Part shown: positions 8,105 through 14,939 of the stretch, one piece after another
How positions within the stretch are numbered: position 1 is the stretch's first letter
Layout: each line of letters opens with the position of its first letter
NCBI GenBank assembly: GCA_002321305.1
Contig: DCMF01000029.1
Span: 1 to 21,482 of the forward strand
DNA length: 21,482 nucleotides
Source of the DNA: Verrucomicrobia bacterium UBA1629
GTDB lineage: Bacteria; Verrucomicrobiota; Kiritimatiellia; RFP12; UBA1067
Direction: 5' to 3'
Notes under the pieces: model-generated
What the model saw: only the letters and a program-made list of their open reading frames with translations
Databases searched by the model: none
What the model was told of the DNA's origin: nothing
Position numbers and translations under genes: made by a program

Positions 8105-8806
8105 TCAGCTCCTCGCCTCGCCGGGATTCAGCGCCTCGGTCAAGTCGACCGTCTGGACCTTCAGGGCCTTCTTCATCGCCGCCGCGACGGCACAGACGCC
8201 GCCGACCTCCGTCTCGTAGTGTCCGAGACAGTCCATCTTGAGGCCGCAGTTCTCCGCCGCGATGACCTCGCCCCAGTCCGCCTCGCCCGTGACGAAGCGG
8301 TCACAGCCGAGCCGCTTCGCCTCCTCGGCGAATGCGCCCGCGCCGCCGGAGCAGACGCCGACCGTGCTGCCCCTCGCCTCGCCGATCAGCCCGATGAGGT
8401 GGCCGTGATACGCAAACGCCGGACGCACCTTCTTCAGTCCCAGCCGTTTCGCGAGCCGGGCGTTGTTGCCGAGCGTCGGGTGCGCGTCGAGCGGCAGGTG
8501 GCAGGCATAGACGGCGAGATTCGCGTCGAGCGCGGCCTTGACGACGTTGTAGACGCCGCCCGCGATCCGCTTGATGCCGCCACCCCACGAAATGCCGTGA
8601 TGGACGACGAGGATCTGCGCGCCCGCGTCCGCCGCCGCGCGGACGGCCCGCACGCTCGCGTCCACGGCAAAGGCGACGCGGCGGATCTCCGCCTCGCGCG
8701 GCGACGCCGCCGTGCGCGCGATCTGCACGCCGTTGTTCGACACGTCGTCGAACGCCGCGACGTCCAGCGTCGCATCCAGCCAATCGATGATCTTTTCAAG
8801 CGTCAT
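8105..8806 (-). CDS. Nif3-like dinuclear metal center protein
   Basis: 233 residues, the usual size for the short Nif3/YbgI family (often annotated 'GTP cyclohydrolase I type 2 homolog'). These are cytosolic toroidal hexamers with a two-metal site and an uncertain biochemical role. Family signatures are DVSNNGVQIA (22-30), LVVHHGISWGG with ligands His69 and His70, ACHLPLDAHPTLGNN with His103 and Asp107, FVTGEADWGE, and LGHYETE with His196 and Glu200. All expected ligands are present. AGGAGAGAG lies just before ATG 8806. It is co-transcribed with the unknown 120-residue gene 25 bases upstream and psd 16 bases downstream. The context gives no clear functional clue. Confidence 0.93.
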   Translation of the reverse strand: MTLEKIIDWLDATLDVAAFDDVSNNGVQIARTAASPREAEIRRVAFAVDASVRAVRAAADAGAQILVVHHGISWGGGIKRIAGGVYNVVKAALDANLAVYACHLPLDAHPTLGNNARLAKRLGLKKVRPAFAYHGHLIGLIGEARGSTVGVCSGGAGAFAEEAKRLGCDRFVTGEADWGEVIAAENCGLKMDCLGHYETEVGGVCAVAAAMKKALKVQTVDLTEALNPGEARS

Positions 8807-8831
8807 GGTCTCTCTCCTGTGGATGCGGACG

Positions 8832-9194
8832 CTACAGCCGATAGTCCTGCATGAAGACGCCGAACTTGCGCTGGCGCTCGGCCAGCTCGTCGCCGGCGGA
8901 CGGCGCGGCGGGGCGGTCGGCCGCCCGCAGCTCGTCCGTCGCGGCCCGGAAGTCGAACGCGGCCTCGTCGTCCTCGAGCGGCGGCAGCCCGCGCCGACGC
9001 AGCTCCTCGTTGACGACGAGCAGCTGGTCGCGCGTGACCTTGAAGCCCAGCACCTGCTCGCGCGTCAGCCCCTGCGCGGCCAGCAGGCGGTCCGTCTCGG
9101 CGATCCGGAGGCGCGCCTGCTCGACCAGCGCCTCCGAATCGGCAATCGTCTTGCGGATCCCGGCGAGATAGTCCTTCACTTCCGCTTCGTTCAC
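8832..9194 (-). CDS. Unknown 120-residue helical protein downstream of sctT
   Basis: I do not recognise this protein. It starts at GTG 9194, whose GTGA overlaps the sctT stop; GGAGG lies 6 bases upstream, a strong ribosome site. The first ~75 residues are charged and probably helical or coiled-coil (VKDYLAGIRKTIADSEALVE, ARLRIAETDRLLAAQGLTRE). A linker rich in Ala, Asp and Pro follows, then a short conserved-looking tail RQRKFGVFMQDYRL. There is no signal peptide, membrane segment or cysteine. Tight coupling to an export-apparatus gene suggests a small type III secretion accessory such as a chaperone, stalk or regulator, but that rests on position only. Confidence 0.75.
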   Translation of the reverse strand: MNEAEVKDYLAGIRKTIADSEALVEQARLRIAETDRLLAAQGLTREQVLGFKVTRDQLLVVNEELRRRGLPPLEDDEAAFDFRAATDELRAADRPAAPSAGDELAERQRKFGVFMQDYRL

Positions 9195-9979
9195 GTCGCA
9201 CCTCCGATGAGCAGCCTGACGGGCGCCAGGATGTCGCTTTCCTTCGTGTACATGAGCCGGTCGACGACGAACGGCAGGTAGATGACGAGCATCGCGACGC
9301 CCAGCGCGCTCTTCACCGGCATCGACAGGAAGAAGACGTTCAGCTGCGGCGCCGTGCGGTTGACGAAGCCGAGGCCGATCGTCGCCAGGAACATGAGGAT
9401 CACGACCGGCGCGCTGATGACCACGGTCGTCTTCAGCATGTCGTCCAGCGTCCCCAGCATCCTCTCCGGCGCGTGCGGATGGAACGACACCCAGTCGCCG
9501 AAGACCGGCCAGAGCGCATAGCTCGCGTAGAGCGCGCCCAGGAGCAGCAGGACGGCCCCCGAGACGAAGAAGATGGTCGTGACGACCTGCGTGAAGAAGA
9601 GGCCCGTCGTCGAGACCTGCGCCCCCGACAGCGGCGAGTAGACCTCGCCCATCGTCGCGCCGCGCTGGTTGTCGATCAGGTTGCCGACGTTCTCCGCCAC
9701 CCAGAACGGGATCGCCGAGAAGAAGCCGATCAGGAAGCCGATCAGGGCCTCCTTCACCGCGAGGAGCGCCAGCAGCGCCCACGAGACGCCCGCCGCCGGC
9801 ATCGTCCGCTGGACGACGGGCACGACGAGGAAGGCGAACGAGAGGATGACGAGCCGCCGCGCAAGGCCGGAGATCATCCCCTCGCCAAAGGCCGGGCACA
9901 TCAGCAGGGCGGCGCCGATCCGCACCGCCGACAGCGCGAAAGCCGTGATCCAGCACCCGAACTCGCCGTAGCCGCTCAA
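9191..9979 (-). CDS. sctT: Type III secretion export apparatus protein SctT (YscT/SpaR/FliR family)
   Basis: 262 residues with about six to eight hydrophobic segments. SctT caps the SctRST helical export gate in the inner membrane of non-flagellar injectisomes; FliR is the flagellar equivalent. The diagnostic stretch is VKEALIGFLIGFFSAIPFWV followed by AENVGNLIDNQRGA (about residues 75-110), which matches the YscT/SpaR type more than FliR. Other support is the conserved NVFFLSMPVKSALGV near the C-terminus. The start is TTG at 9979: an in-frame TGA, the stop of the previous gene, lies 15 bases upstream and no better codon occurs between them. No SctR, SctS or SctU is in this window, so the rest of the system must be elsewhere. 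No flagellar gene is nearby. Confidence 0.9.
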   Translation of the reverse strand: MSGYGEFGCWITAFALSAVRIGAALLMCPAFGEGMISGLARRLVILSFAFLVVPVVQRTMPAAGVSWALLALLAVKEALIGFLIGFFSAIPFWVAENVGNLIDNQRGATMGEVYSPLSGAQVSTTGLFFTQVVTTIFFVSGAVLLLLGALYASYALWPVFGDWVSFHPHAPERMLGTLDDMLKTTVVISAPVVILMFLATIGLGFVNRTAPQLNVFFLSMPVKSALGVAMLVIYLPFVVDRLMYTKESDILAPVRLLIGGAT

Positions 9980-9994
9980 CGCGCCGACCCGGAA

Positions 9995-10606
9995 TCAGAG
10001 GTTGTTCACGTTGCCCGTCATCACCGTGTAGAGGGACTTCAGGACGTTCGAGACGAGCGAGTAGGTGTCGTCGCGCTTGGAGGTCAGCGACTGGATGTCG
10101 ATGAGCTGCTCCTGGCTGATCGTGTTGAGCGAGTCCATCTGCTCCTCGGTCTTCTGCATGATCTCGTCGACCTCGTCGGGTGACCAGCTCGTCTGGGATG
10201 TGCTCATCCCGATGTCCGAAAGGAATTGCGCCCGTTTCGTGGCGTCGCTGAACGTGGCGTAAAGATCCGGGTAGGCGGTCGCGCTGAGGCCCTCCGGCGT
10301 CAGCGTCGCGTTCGGGTTGTCCTTCTGCCAGTTCGCGAGATCCGCCTCGACCCGCGAGTAGCGGTCGAGGCGGTCGGTCGTCTCCGCCATCTCCTCCATC
10401 TCGACGAGAATCTGGCTTTCGAGCTCGGTCGCGCGGCTCAGGCAGACGGCCATCGCGAGCTGGCCGATTGACATCTGCCGCAACGTTTCGCCATCCGCAT
10501 TCATGACGCCTTCGAGCGTGTAGACGTTCGCGGTGAGGAGATCGCCCGTCTCGGGGTTCGCCATGGAGAGTTTGATCACATCGGGTTGGAAGAATGTCGT
10601 AGCCAT
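9995..10606 (-). CDS. T3SS-associated helical protein, paralogue 3 of 3 (possible EspA/SseB-like filament or translocator)
   Basis: 203 residues with no signal peptide and no cysteine beyond one in the first helix. It shares two blocks with its two upstream neighbours: GQLAMAVCLSRATELESQ (48-65) and, after a variable middle, IQSLTSKRDDTY (171-182) followed by exactly 21 residues to the end. Helix, variable domain, then C-terminal helix is the layout of EspA/SseB and related type III secretion filament or tip proteins, whose C-terminal helices read similarly (repeated Q/L/N heptads and a polar end). Position directly before sctT supports a secretion role. GGGAGAAA precedes ATG 10606. That the three genes are paralogues is well supported; the EspA-like function is inference. 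Confidence 0.7.
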   Translation of the reverse strand: MATTFFQPDVIKLSMANPETGDLLTANVYTLEGVMNADGETLRQMSIGQLAMAVCLSRATELESQILVEMEEMAETTDRLDRYSRVEADLANWQKDNPNATLTPEGLSATAYPDLYATFSDATKRAQFLSDIGMSTSQTSWSPDEVDEIMQKTEEQMDSLNTISQEQLIDIQSLTSKRDDTYSLVSNVLKSLYTVMTGNVNNL

Positions 10607-10625
10607 GTTGGTTTCTCCCTGTAAA

Positions 10626-11192
10626 TCAGAAATTGCTCGCCGTCAGGTTCATCGTCGTGCCGAGCTTCTTGACCGTCGAAGCGGAGGCGTTGTAGGTCGC
10701 GTCGCGGCGCGAGAGGAGCGACTGCAGCGCGATCATCTGCTCCTGGTTGCTCGTCGAGGCCGCGCTCATCGCGTCCGTGAGCTGGCGGTAGAGGCGCGTG
10801 CGGTCGTCCGCCGTCTTCAGGCGCTCCGGCACGGCGTCGTAGCCGAGGCCGACCTCTATCGCGAGGAAGTCGCGGTACGTCGTCACCGTCGGCACCTTCG
10901 TCGGCACGTAGGGCGAGCGGGAGAGGTTCAGCGTCGCGTTCAGGGAGCTGCGGCCCAGGATGCTCTCGCCGACCTCGGCCAGGACCTGCAGCCAGGCCGC
11001 CGAGGCGTTGATCTCGTTCATCTTCAGGACGCTCTGGCTTTCGATGATCGAGGCCCGGCGGATGCAGACGGCCATCATCAGCTGGCCGAGCGTCAGCCCC
11101 TCGGCGCCGTGGAAGGCGTAGAGGTCGATCTCGTTCGCGCCTTCCGGCGCATAGGCGTTGACGCCGATCTTCTCGACTTGGATCGCGGACAT
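10626..11192 (-). CDS. T3SS-associated helical protein, paralogue 2 of 3
   Basis: 188 residues. Its conserved blocks are GQLMMAVCIRRASIIESQ (36-53) and LQSLLSRRDATY (156-167), again followed by exactly 21 residues. It is closest to the downstream paralogue: GQL-MAVC--RA--ESQ is shared at identical spacing. The middle (about 80-145) is variable and less helical, with a Pro-rich piece SPYVPTKVPTV. ATG 11192 comes 4 bases after the stop of paralogue 1, so these two are likely translated together; the stop is 19 bases from paralogue 3. There is no signal peptide, as expected for a type III substrate, whose export signal would be in the first ~20 residues. An alternative is a structural protein of unrelated kind. 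Confidence 0.7.
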   Translation of the reverse strand: MSAIQVEKIGVNAYAPEGANEIDLYAFHGAEGLTLGQLMMAVCIRRASIIESQSVLKMNEINASAAWLQVLAEVGESILGRSSLNATLNLSRSPYVPTKVPTVTTYRDFLAIEVGLGYDAVPERLKTADDRTRLYRQLTDAMSAASTSNQEQMIALQSLLSRRDATYNASASTVKKLGTTMNLTASNF

Positions 11193-11196
11193 GGCC

Positions 11197-11748
11197 TTAC
11201 ATGTTCTTGATGGTGTTCGCGCGCGTGTCGCCGACCTCCTGCATGAGCGAGGTCGCCGTCGAATACGACTCGTCGCGCTTGTCGACGAGGGACTGCAGCC
11301 GCGTCATGTCCTTCGAGCTCGCGTTGTTCAGCGAGTCGAGCTCGGTCTTGAGCATCTGCTGGTAGTACTCGGCGGTGGACTTGTTCATCGTCAGCGTACT
11401 GCCGACCGTGCCGCCGGTGTAGCCGACCAGGCCAAGCCCGGCCTTCGCCTCGGCCGTCAGCGCGAGGGTCGATGTCTTGTTGCCGGTGTCGTCGGCGTCG
11501 GTGAACTTGGCCTGGATGTCCGCGACGATGGCGAGCGCAGCGCCGAGGCTGTCGAGCTTGCGGTTGCGCGTCGACATGCGCGTCGACATCGGCTCGATTT
11601 CCTGCTCGACCGTCGCCGCGCGCTGCTCCGAGACCTTGATCAGGAGATCCTGGAAATCGACGCGCTGGCCGTTCAGCTCGTAGTCCACGACCTGAACGCC
11701 CCACGCCTTGAGGTTCTCGCTTTTCACTTCGATCTTCGCTATCGCCAT
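11197..11748 (-). CDS. T3SS-associated helical protein, paralogue 1 of 3
   Basis: 183 residues, the most divergent of the three. The N-terminal block is weaker here (FQDLLIKVSEQRAATVEQE, 32-50). The C-terminal block LQSLVDKRDESY (151-162) is clear and lies exactly 21 residues from the end, as in the other two. The central region is Gly/Thr-rich (GLGLVGYTGGTVGSTLTMNK, about 105-123), unlike the helical flanks, and could be a surface-exposed domain. It contains no cysteine. A strong GGAGGGCGG ribosome site precedes ATG 11748, and this is the first gene after the promoter at 11772, so it should be the most highly expressed. This fits a bulk structural component, but function is inferred. Confidence 0.7.
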   Translation of the reverse strand: MAIAKIEVKSENLKAWGVQVVDYELNGQRVDFQDLLIKVSEQRAATVEQEIEPMSTRMSTRNRKLDSLGAALAIVADIQAKFTDADDTGNKTSTLALTAEAKAGLGLVGYTGGTVGSTLTMNKSTAEYYQQMLKTELDSLNNASSKDMTRLQSLVDKRDESYSTATSLMQEVGDTRANTIKNM

Positions 11749-11771
11749 CTTCCGCCCTCCAAAGTACCCGA

Positions 11772-11780
11772 ATTATACCA
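11772..11780 (-). promoter_or_regulatory. Extended -10 promoter for the secretion operon
   Basis: Minus strand TGGTATAAT, identical to the boxes ahead of der and the DUF4954 gene. Here 23 bases separate it from the ATG, including a GGAGGG ribosome site, so this message has a short conventional leader. It probably drives the three paralogues, sctT, the 120-residue gene, nif3-like and psd. The -35 is not obvious. Confidence 0.7.
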
Positions 11781-11825
11781 TATATTTCATTCGGGCGAGT
11801 GCGTCCAAGGTTACCGGGCGTCCGG

Positions 11826-13442
11826 TCAGCGGAGGCCGTCGAGGTCGGTCGCGGCGAGGCCGCCGCCGAGGGACTTGTAGAGCGAGATGAGGTCGAGCGT
11901 GATCTGCCCGCGCGACAGCACGAACTCCTCCTCCAGCTGGAGGCGGCTGCGCTGCGCGTCGAGGACGTTGTTGAAGTCCTTCAGGCCGTTCTTGTAGAGG
12001 TCCTGCGAGATCGTCACCGCGTCCGTCGCCGCCTTGACCGCGCCCTTCAGGGACTGGTTGCGGCGGTACTCCTGCGTGTAGGCCGCGTAGGCGTCGCGCA
12101 CCTGCCCGTAGGCGTTCTGCAGCGCCTGCTCGTAGGCAAGCGCCGCCTCGTGCATCTTCGCCTCCGTCGCCTTCACGTTCGCGTAGATCGCGCCGCCTTG
12201 GAAGATCGGCCAGCTCACCGACGGCCCGAGCGTCGCGAAGAACGACTCGCGGCTGAAGAGGTTGAGGCTGTTCTTCGCCTCCAGCCCGACCGAGCCGTTC
12301 ACGTAGAGGCGCGGGAACCACTGGGCCTTCGCGACGCCGATCGCCGCCGTCGCCGCCGCGAGGTCGCGCTCCGCCGCCTTGACGTCGGGACGCCCGCGCA
12401 TCATGTCCAGCCTCAGCTCCGCCACCTTCTGCGGCTGGAGCAGCCAGTCGCGGCGCTCGGCGAGCGGCTTCAGGACGTCGCTCAGCGCGCCCGGCATCTC
12501 GCCCGCGAGGATCGCGAGCGCGTTCTTGAGCCGCTCCTCCTCCGCAAGCAGCTGCGGCAGGCGCGCGCGCGTCTGCTCGACGACGTAGGCGCACTGGTTG
12601 ACGGCCAGCTCGTCGCCGATGCCGGAGTCGAGGCGCGACTTCAGGATCTCGTAGGTCTCGCTCTGCAGGACGAGGTTCGTGCGCGCGACCTCGATGCGCG
12701 CCTGGGTCGTGCGGAGGTTCACGTACTGCGTGCCGATCTGCGTCGTCAGGGAGACCCAGGCGTCCGCGACCGTCCAGCCGGCCGCCTCGGCCTGCGCAAG
12801 CGCGGACTCCGTCGCGCGGCGGCTGCCGCCGAAGATGTCGATCTCCCACTGTCCGTCGAGCGCGAGGTTGCCGACGTTGTAGTGGTAGCCGTTCTTCCCG
12901 TTCGCGTTCGAGCGCGTGTGCGGATTGTACCAGTAGCGCGTCCACGCGCCGGCGCCGGTGAACTTCGGCAGGAACGCGGCGTAGGAGCCGAGCAGGCGCC
13001 AGTTCGCCGCCTCCAGGCGCTTCTGCGCCATCAGGAAGCCGACGTTGTTCGAGACGCCGCCCTCGACGAGCGATTCAAGCACGGGGTCGCCGAAGCGCGT
13101 CCACCACTGCGCGAGCGTGTCCTTCGAGATGATCTGCCGCAGGTCGTCCTTCGCGTCCGCCGCCGCGTACTCGCCCGTCGCCGTCAGGTTCGTCGAGGGC
13201 TGGCCCGCGTCCGGCAGCAGGTAGGCGGGCACCTCGAACGCCGGCTCGGCGTAGTCCGGCCCGACCGAGGGCAGGTGCGAGCAGCCCGCGAGCGAGAGGG
13301 CGAGGGAGAGGGAGAGGGGGAGAATAATCGAATAATCGAATGATCGAATGATCGAATGATCGAATGGGCGAAGGGGCGAAGGGGCGGTTGTCCGAGCCGA
13401 AGAAGCCCCGGTGGGCTGAACGATGGAATTGCTTTTGCGCAT
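11826..13442 (-). CDS. RND efflux outer membrane factor lipoprotein (NodT/OprM family)
   Basis: 538 residues. It is the TolC-like outer membrane channel of a tripartite pump, anchored as a lipoprotein. Lipobox LAGC with acylated Cys54 is followed by the family signature VGPDYAEP. Two repeated OMF domains of long helices and strands follow (AQAEAAGWTVADAWVSLTTQ and VKATEAKMHEAALAYEQALQ regions, GRPDVKAAERDLAAATAAIG). AAAGGA before ATG 13442 supports this start. The N-terminal region before the lipobox is odd: residues about 27-42 (FDHSIIRSFDYSIIL) are encoded by the octamer array and residues about 43-52 by GA-rich repeats, so the export signal is itself made of simple repeats. It pairs with the fusion protein and pump genes 3.2 kb upstream, from which it is separated by the restriction-modification genes. 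Confidence 0.93.
   Translation of the reverse strand: MRKSNSIVQPTGASSARTTAPSPLRPFDHSIIRSFDYSIILPLSLSLALSLAGCSHLPSVGPDYAEPAFEVPAYLLPDAGQPSTNLTATGEYAAADAKDDLRQIISKDTLAQWWTRFGDPVLESLVEGGVSNNVGFLMAQKRLEAANWRLLGSYAAFLPKFTGAGAWTRYWYNPHTRSNANGKNGYHYNVGNLALDGQWEIDIFGGSRRATESALAQAEAAGWTVADAWVSLTTQIGTQYVNLRTTQARIEVARTNLVLQSETYEILKSRLDSGIGDELAVNQCAYVVEQTRARLPQLLAEEERLKNALAILAGEMPGALSDVLKPLAERRDWLLQPQKVAELRLDMMRGRPDVKAAERDLAAATAAIGVAKAQWFPRLYVNGSVGLEAKNSLNLFSRESFFATLGPSVSWPIFQGGAIYANVKATEAKMHEAALAYEQALQNAYGQVRDAYAAYTQEYRRNQSLKGAVKAATDAVTISQDLYKNGLKDFNNVLDAQRSRLQLEEEFVLSRGQITLDLISLYKSLGGGLAATDLDGLR
13320..13391 (-). repeat. Octamer array inside the outer membrane factor gene
   Basis: Eight-base units in tandem on the plus strand: TCGAATAA, three TCGAATGA, TCGAATGG, then decayed GCGAAGGG copies. 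Three units equal eight codons, which explains the near-repeat FDHSIIRS/FDYSIILP in the protein. A GA-rich simple stretch adjoins it (13296-13319). It belongs to the same family as the arrays at 19914-20091 and 21441-21482. Confidence 0.85.
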
Positions 13443-13537
13443 GTTGGGTTTTCCTTTCTGTTTGCTTTGTTCTTGTCTGAAATCTTGAAATCGCCTGAAA
13501 GAGTCGGTTTAGACTGATGACGGGAAATTGAAGTTGG

Positions 13538-13567
13538 ATTTTAGCAAAACTCCCCGATTGAAGTCAA
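13538..13567 (-). promoter_or_regulatory. Sigma70-type promoter for the outer membrane factor
   Basis: On the minus strand: -35 TTGACT, an 18-base spacer, then TG-C-TAAAAT as an extended -10. Five of six bases match consensus in each box. The transcript would start near 13531, giving a leader of about 90 bases before ATG 13442. This would let the outer membrane factor be expressed apart from the pump genes. Confidence 0.65.
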
Positions 13568-13676
13568 TGAGGCGCCGACGCTTCGCGCGAACACGAAACG
13601 CCGCCGCGCGGCGGTGGCGGCACGAACGCGCACCGAGGGTGCGACACGAAAACGGTTCATACGTTCGTCGATGCAC

Positions 13677-13696
13677 AAAAAGGCTCTCGCTTTTTT
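13677..13696. terminator. Terminator-like hairpin
   Basis: AAAAAGGC, a TCTC loop, then GCTTTTTT: a short stem flanked by A and T runs, so it could act in either direction. In the minus direction it lies after the restriction-modification genes and just before the outer membrane factor promoter. The GC part of the stem is short, so efficiency is uncertain. Confidence 0.35.
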
Positions 13697-13738
13697 CTCG
13701 AGGCTTCGTGGCCCTGTCGCGTTTGGAACACGGAATGG

Positions 13739-13888
13739 CTCACACGGAGAGACGGCGCCACGGAGAGAAGAGGAATTGGCGGATTGACGAGCTCCAAGCC
13801 ACTCATCGCACAGGAACTCCGTGGCTCGCCCCGCATAGCGCCTGCTTCGCAGCTCGTTTCGCTCGGGGGATATGTGGCTCCGTGTGAG
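13739..13888. repeat. Nested inverted-repeat element built from CACGGAG motifs
   Basis: Outer arms 13739-13749 and 13878-13888 are perfect 11-base complements (CTCACACGGAG / CTCCGTGTGAG). Inner arms 13757-13765 and 13817-13825 are perfect 9-base complements (GCCACGGAG / CTCCGTGGC). A further small hairpin CTGC-TTC-GCAG lies at about 13849-13859. The size (150 bases) and lack of coding suggest a MITE-like or BIME-like mosaic element. Its right edge coincides with the point where the neighbouring gene remnant stops making sense. Confidence 0.6.
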
Positions 13889-14032
13889 ATTTCCTCCTGA
13901 CTGGACGAAGAAGACGTTGGCCTTTTCCGCGCGGACGGCGAACGGGAGTCCCGTCGACAGCGCGAGCAGGAAAAGCCATGCCATGCAGCACGTCCCTTTC
14001 ATCACGCCAACACTACCATTCGCCTCTCTCAT
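13889..14032 (-). pseudogene. 5' remnant of a secreted protein gene (sulfatase-like start)
   Basis: From ATG 14002 (or ATG 14032, preceded by GAGGAA) the frame encodes a convincing signal peptide, MKGTCCMAWLFLLALSTGLP followed by FAVRA, and then EKANVFFV. The pattern 'signal, A-x-K-x-N-V-x-F-x' is how many secreted sulfatases begin (their first strand is typically PNVLFILVDD). After FFVQSGG the sequence enters the nested inverted-repeat element and no longer resembles protein. I read it as the start of a gene whose rest has been lost. The sulfatase assignment rests on only a few residues. Confidence 0.45.
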
Positions 14033-14063
14033 GGCAATTTCGTTCCTCGGCGACCCTGCGGCA

Positions 14064-14939
14064 TCAGATCAGGGTGCCCGTGTCGGCGAGCTTCTTTGAA
14101 ATGTCGCTCCAGGGCCGCGTCAAATGCTGTTTCACGCGGTTGACGAAGCTGATCACGACATCCGCCGAGATGTCCCTCCGAGGGCTGCGTCGCGTCGCTT
14201 TGCGAAGAATGTAGATCTGGTCAATCCTTGAATAGGCGGGATCGACGTTCATCGCCACATCATAAAGTTCGGAAACCATGCAGAAAAGCGCATACGGATT
14301 CCCCGCCTTCAGCTTCTCGGCCGTCGCCACCGAGCCTTCAAGCATCGTCTTGTCAATGAACGTCTTGCACTCGACCGCGACAATCGGGAGACTTGCCAAG
14401 ATCGGCTTGTTGCCGTCCATTTGAAGCAAGACATCACGATAGATGGCAAAGTCCTGATCCTTGAGGTTCAATCCGATTGTCGGATTGGCAATGAACGTCC
14501 TGAAGTCCTTTCCGTAGAAATAGAGATTGGCATAGGCCTTGACCGCCCCAAGGCCAAGTTTCGCGCAAGAGCATTCGGCTTGTACATCCTGGACGAGATC
14601 CCGGAAAAGCAAGGCCATGAACTCCTCGAGAATGGACGGGCGGAACTTCGTCTGCGGATTGAACACGTTGTCAAATCCGTTGTCGTGCAGGAAATTGTAA
14701 TAGGAATTGAGCGCATCGACCCGACTGCGGATGACGCTCTCGCCAATGCCTCGCTGCCTATTCGCCGTGTAGTATCGTTCATATTCGGAAACAATCCGCT
14801 TCAGCCCCGCAAGCTTCGGCAAATCCGACTTTCCGCACGCAGCGGACAGATCGCGGTACTGCTTGACCATGTTTTTCGCATGGACGAGATACGGCGACTG
14901 CTGGACATCCATAGACAGTTTCTCAAGAAAGTCATTCAT
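14064..14939 (-). CDS. Type II restriction endonuclease, Bpu10I-like family
   Basis: 291 residues. It resembles the RE_Bpu10I family, whose named member cuts CCTNAGC. The PD-(D/E)XK core is visible as KDQDFAIY (160-167, acidic metal ligand) and PIVAVECKTFIDKTMLEGS (185-203, with the E190-x-K192 pair). The family-like region NPYALFCMVSELYDVAMNVD then PAYSRIDQIYILRK (214-247) follows. The N-terminal ~110 residues are helical and presumably bind DNA. ATG 14939 overlaps the methyltransferase stop in an ATGA junction, so modification is translated first and restriction is coupled to it. Base composition is visibly more AT-rich than the flanking efflux genes, suggesting acquisition by transfer. Family assignment is from recalled motifs; the exact target sequence is unknown. 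Confidence 0.75.
   Translation of the reverse strand: MNDFLEKLSMDVQQSPYLVHAKNMVKQYRDLSAACGKSDLPKLAGLKRIVSEYERYYTANRQRGIGESVIRSRVDALNSYYNFLHDNGFDNVFNPQTKFRPSILEEFMALLFRDLVQDVQAECSCAKLGLGAVKAYANLYFYGKDFRTFIANPTIGLNLKDQDFAIYRDVLLQMDGNKPILASLPIVAVECKTFIDKTMLEGSVATAEKLKAGNPYALFCMVSELYDVAMNVDPAYSRIDQIYILRKATRRSPRRDISADVVISFVNRVKQHLTRPWSDISKKLADTGTLI

Larger units (their letters stand above)
13443..14063. other. Long non-coding region with broken-gene and repeat material
   Basis: This 621-base stretch between the restriction gene and the outer membrane factor holds no complete gene. From the low end it contains the promoter for the outer membrane factor, a perfect 14-base GC palindrome (13601-13614), a GCACC-GAG-GGTGC hairpin (13630-13642), a terminator-like hairpin, a nested inverted repeat and the 5' end of a lost secreted-protein gene. 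An ORF can be drawn across much of it, but its sequence after the signal peptide looks non-coding. Confidence 0.7.

Noticed and set aside
8832..9956. 374-residue frame that could suggest a longer protein over sctT
   Set aside because: Upstream of 9194 it is a shadow of sctT. The GTG with a strong ribosome site at 9194 marks the true start.
9191..9979. Flagellar FliR
   Set aside because: No flagellar genes lie nearby, and the PFWVAENVGNLIDNQRGA stretch is of the YscT/SpaR type.
13541..14032. Intact 163-residue secreted protein
   Set aside because: Only the first ~40 codons look like protein. The rest coincides with inverted repeats and GC palindromes and resembles no family.
13443..14063. 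tRNA or structured RNA gene in the long gap
   Set aside because: Several small hairpins exist, but no cloverleaf, no T-arm consensus and no known riboswitch core could be found.
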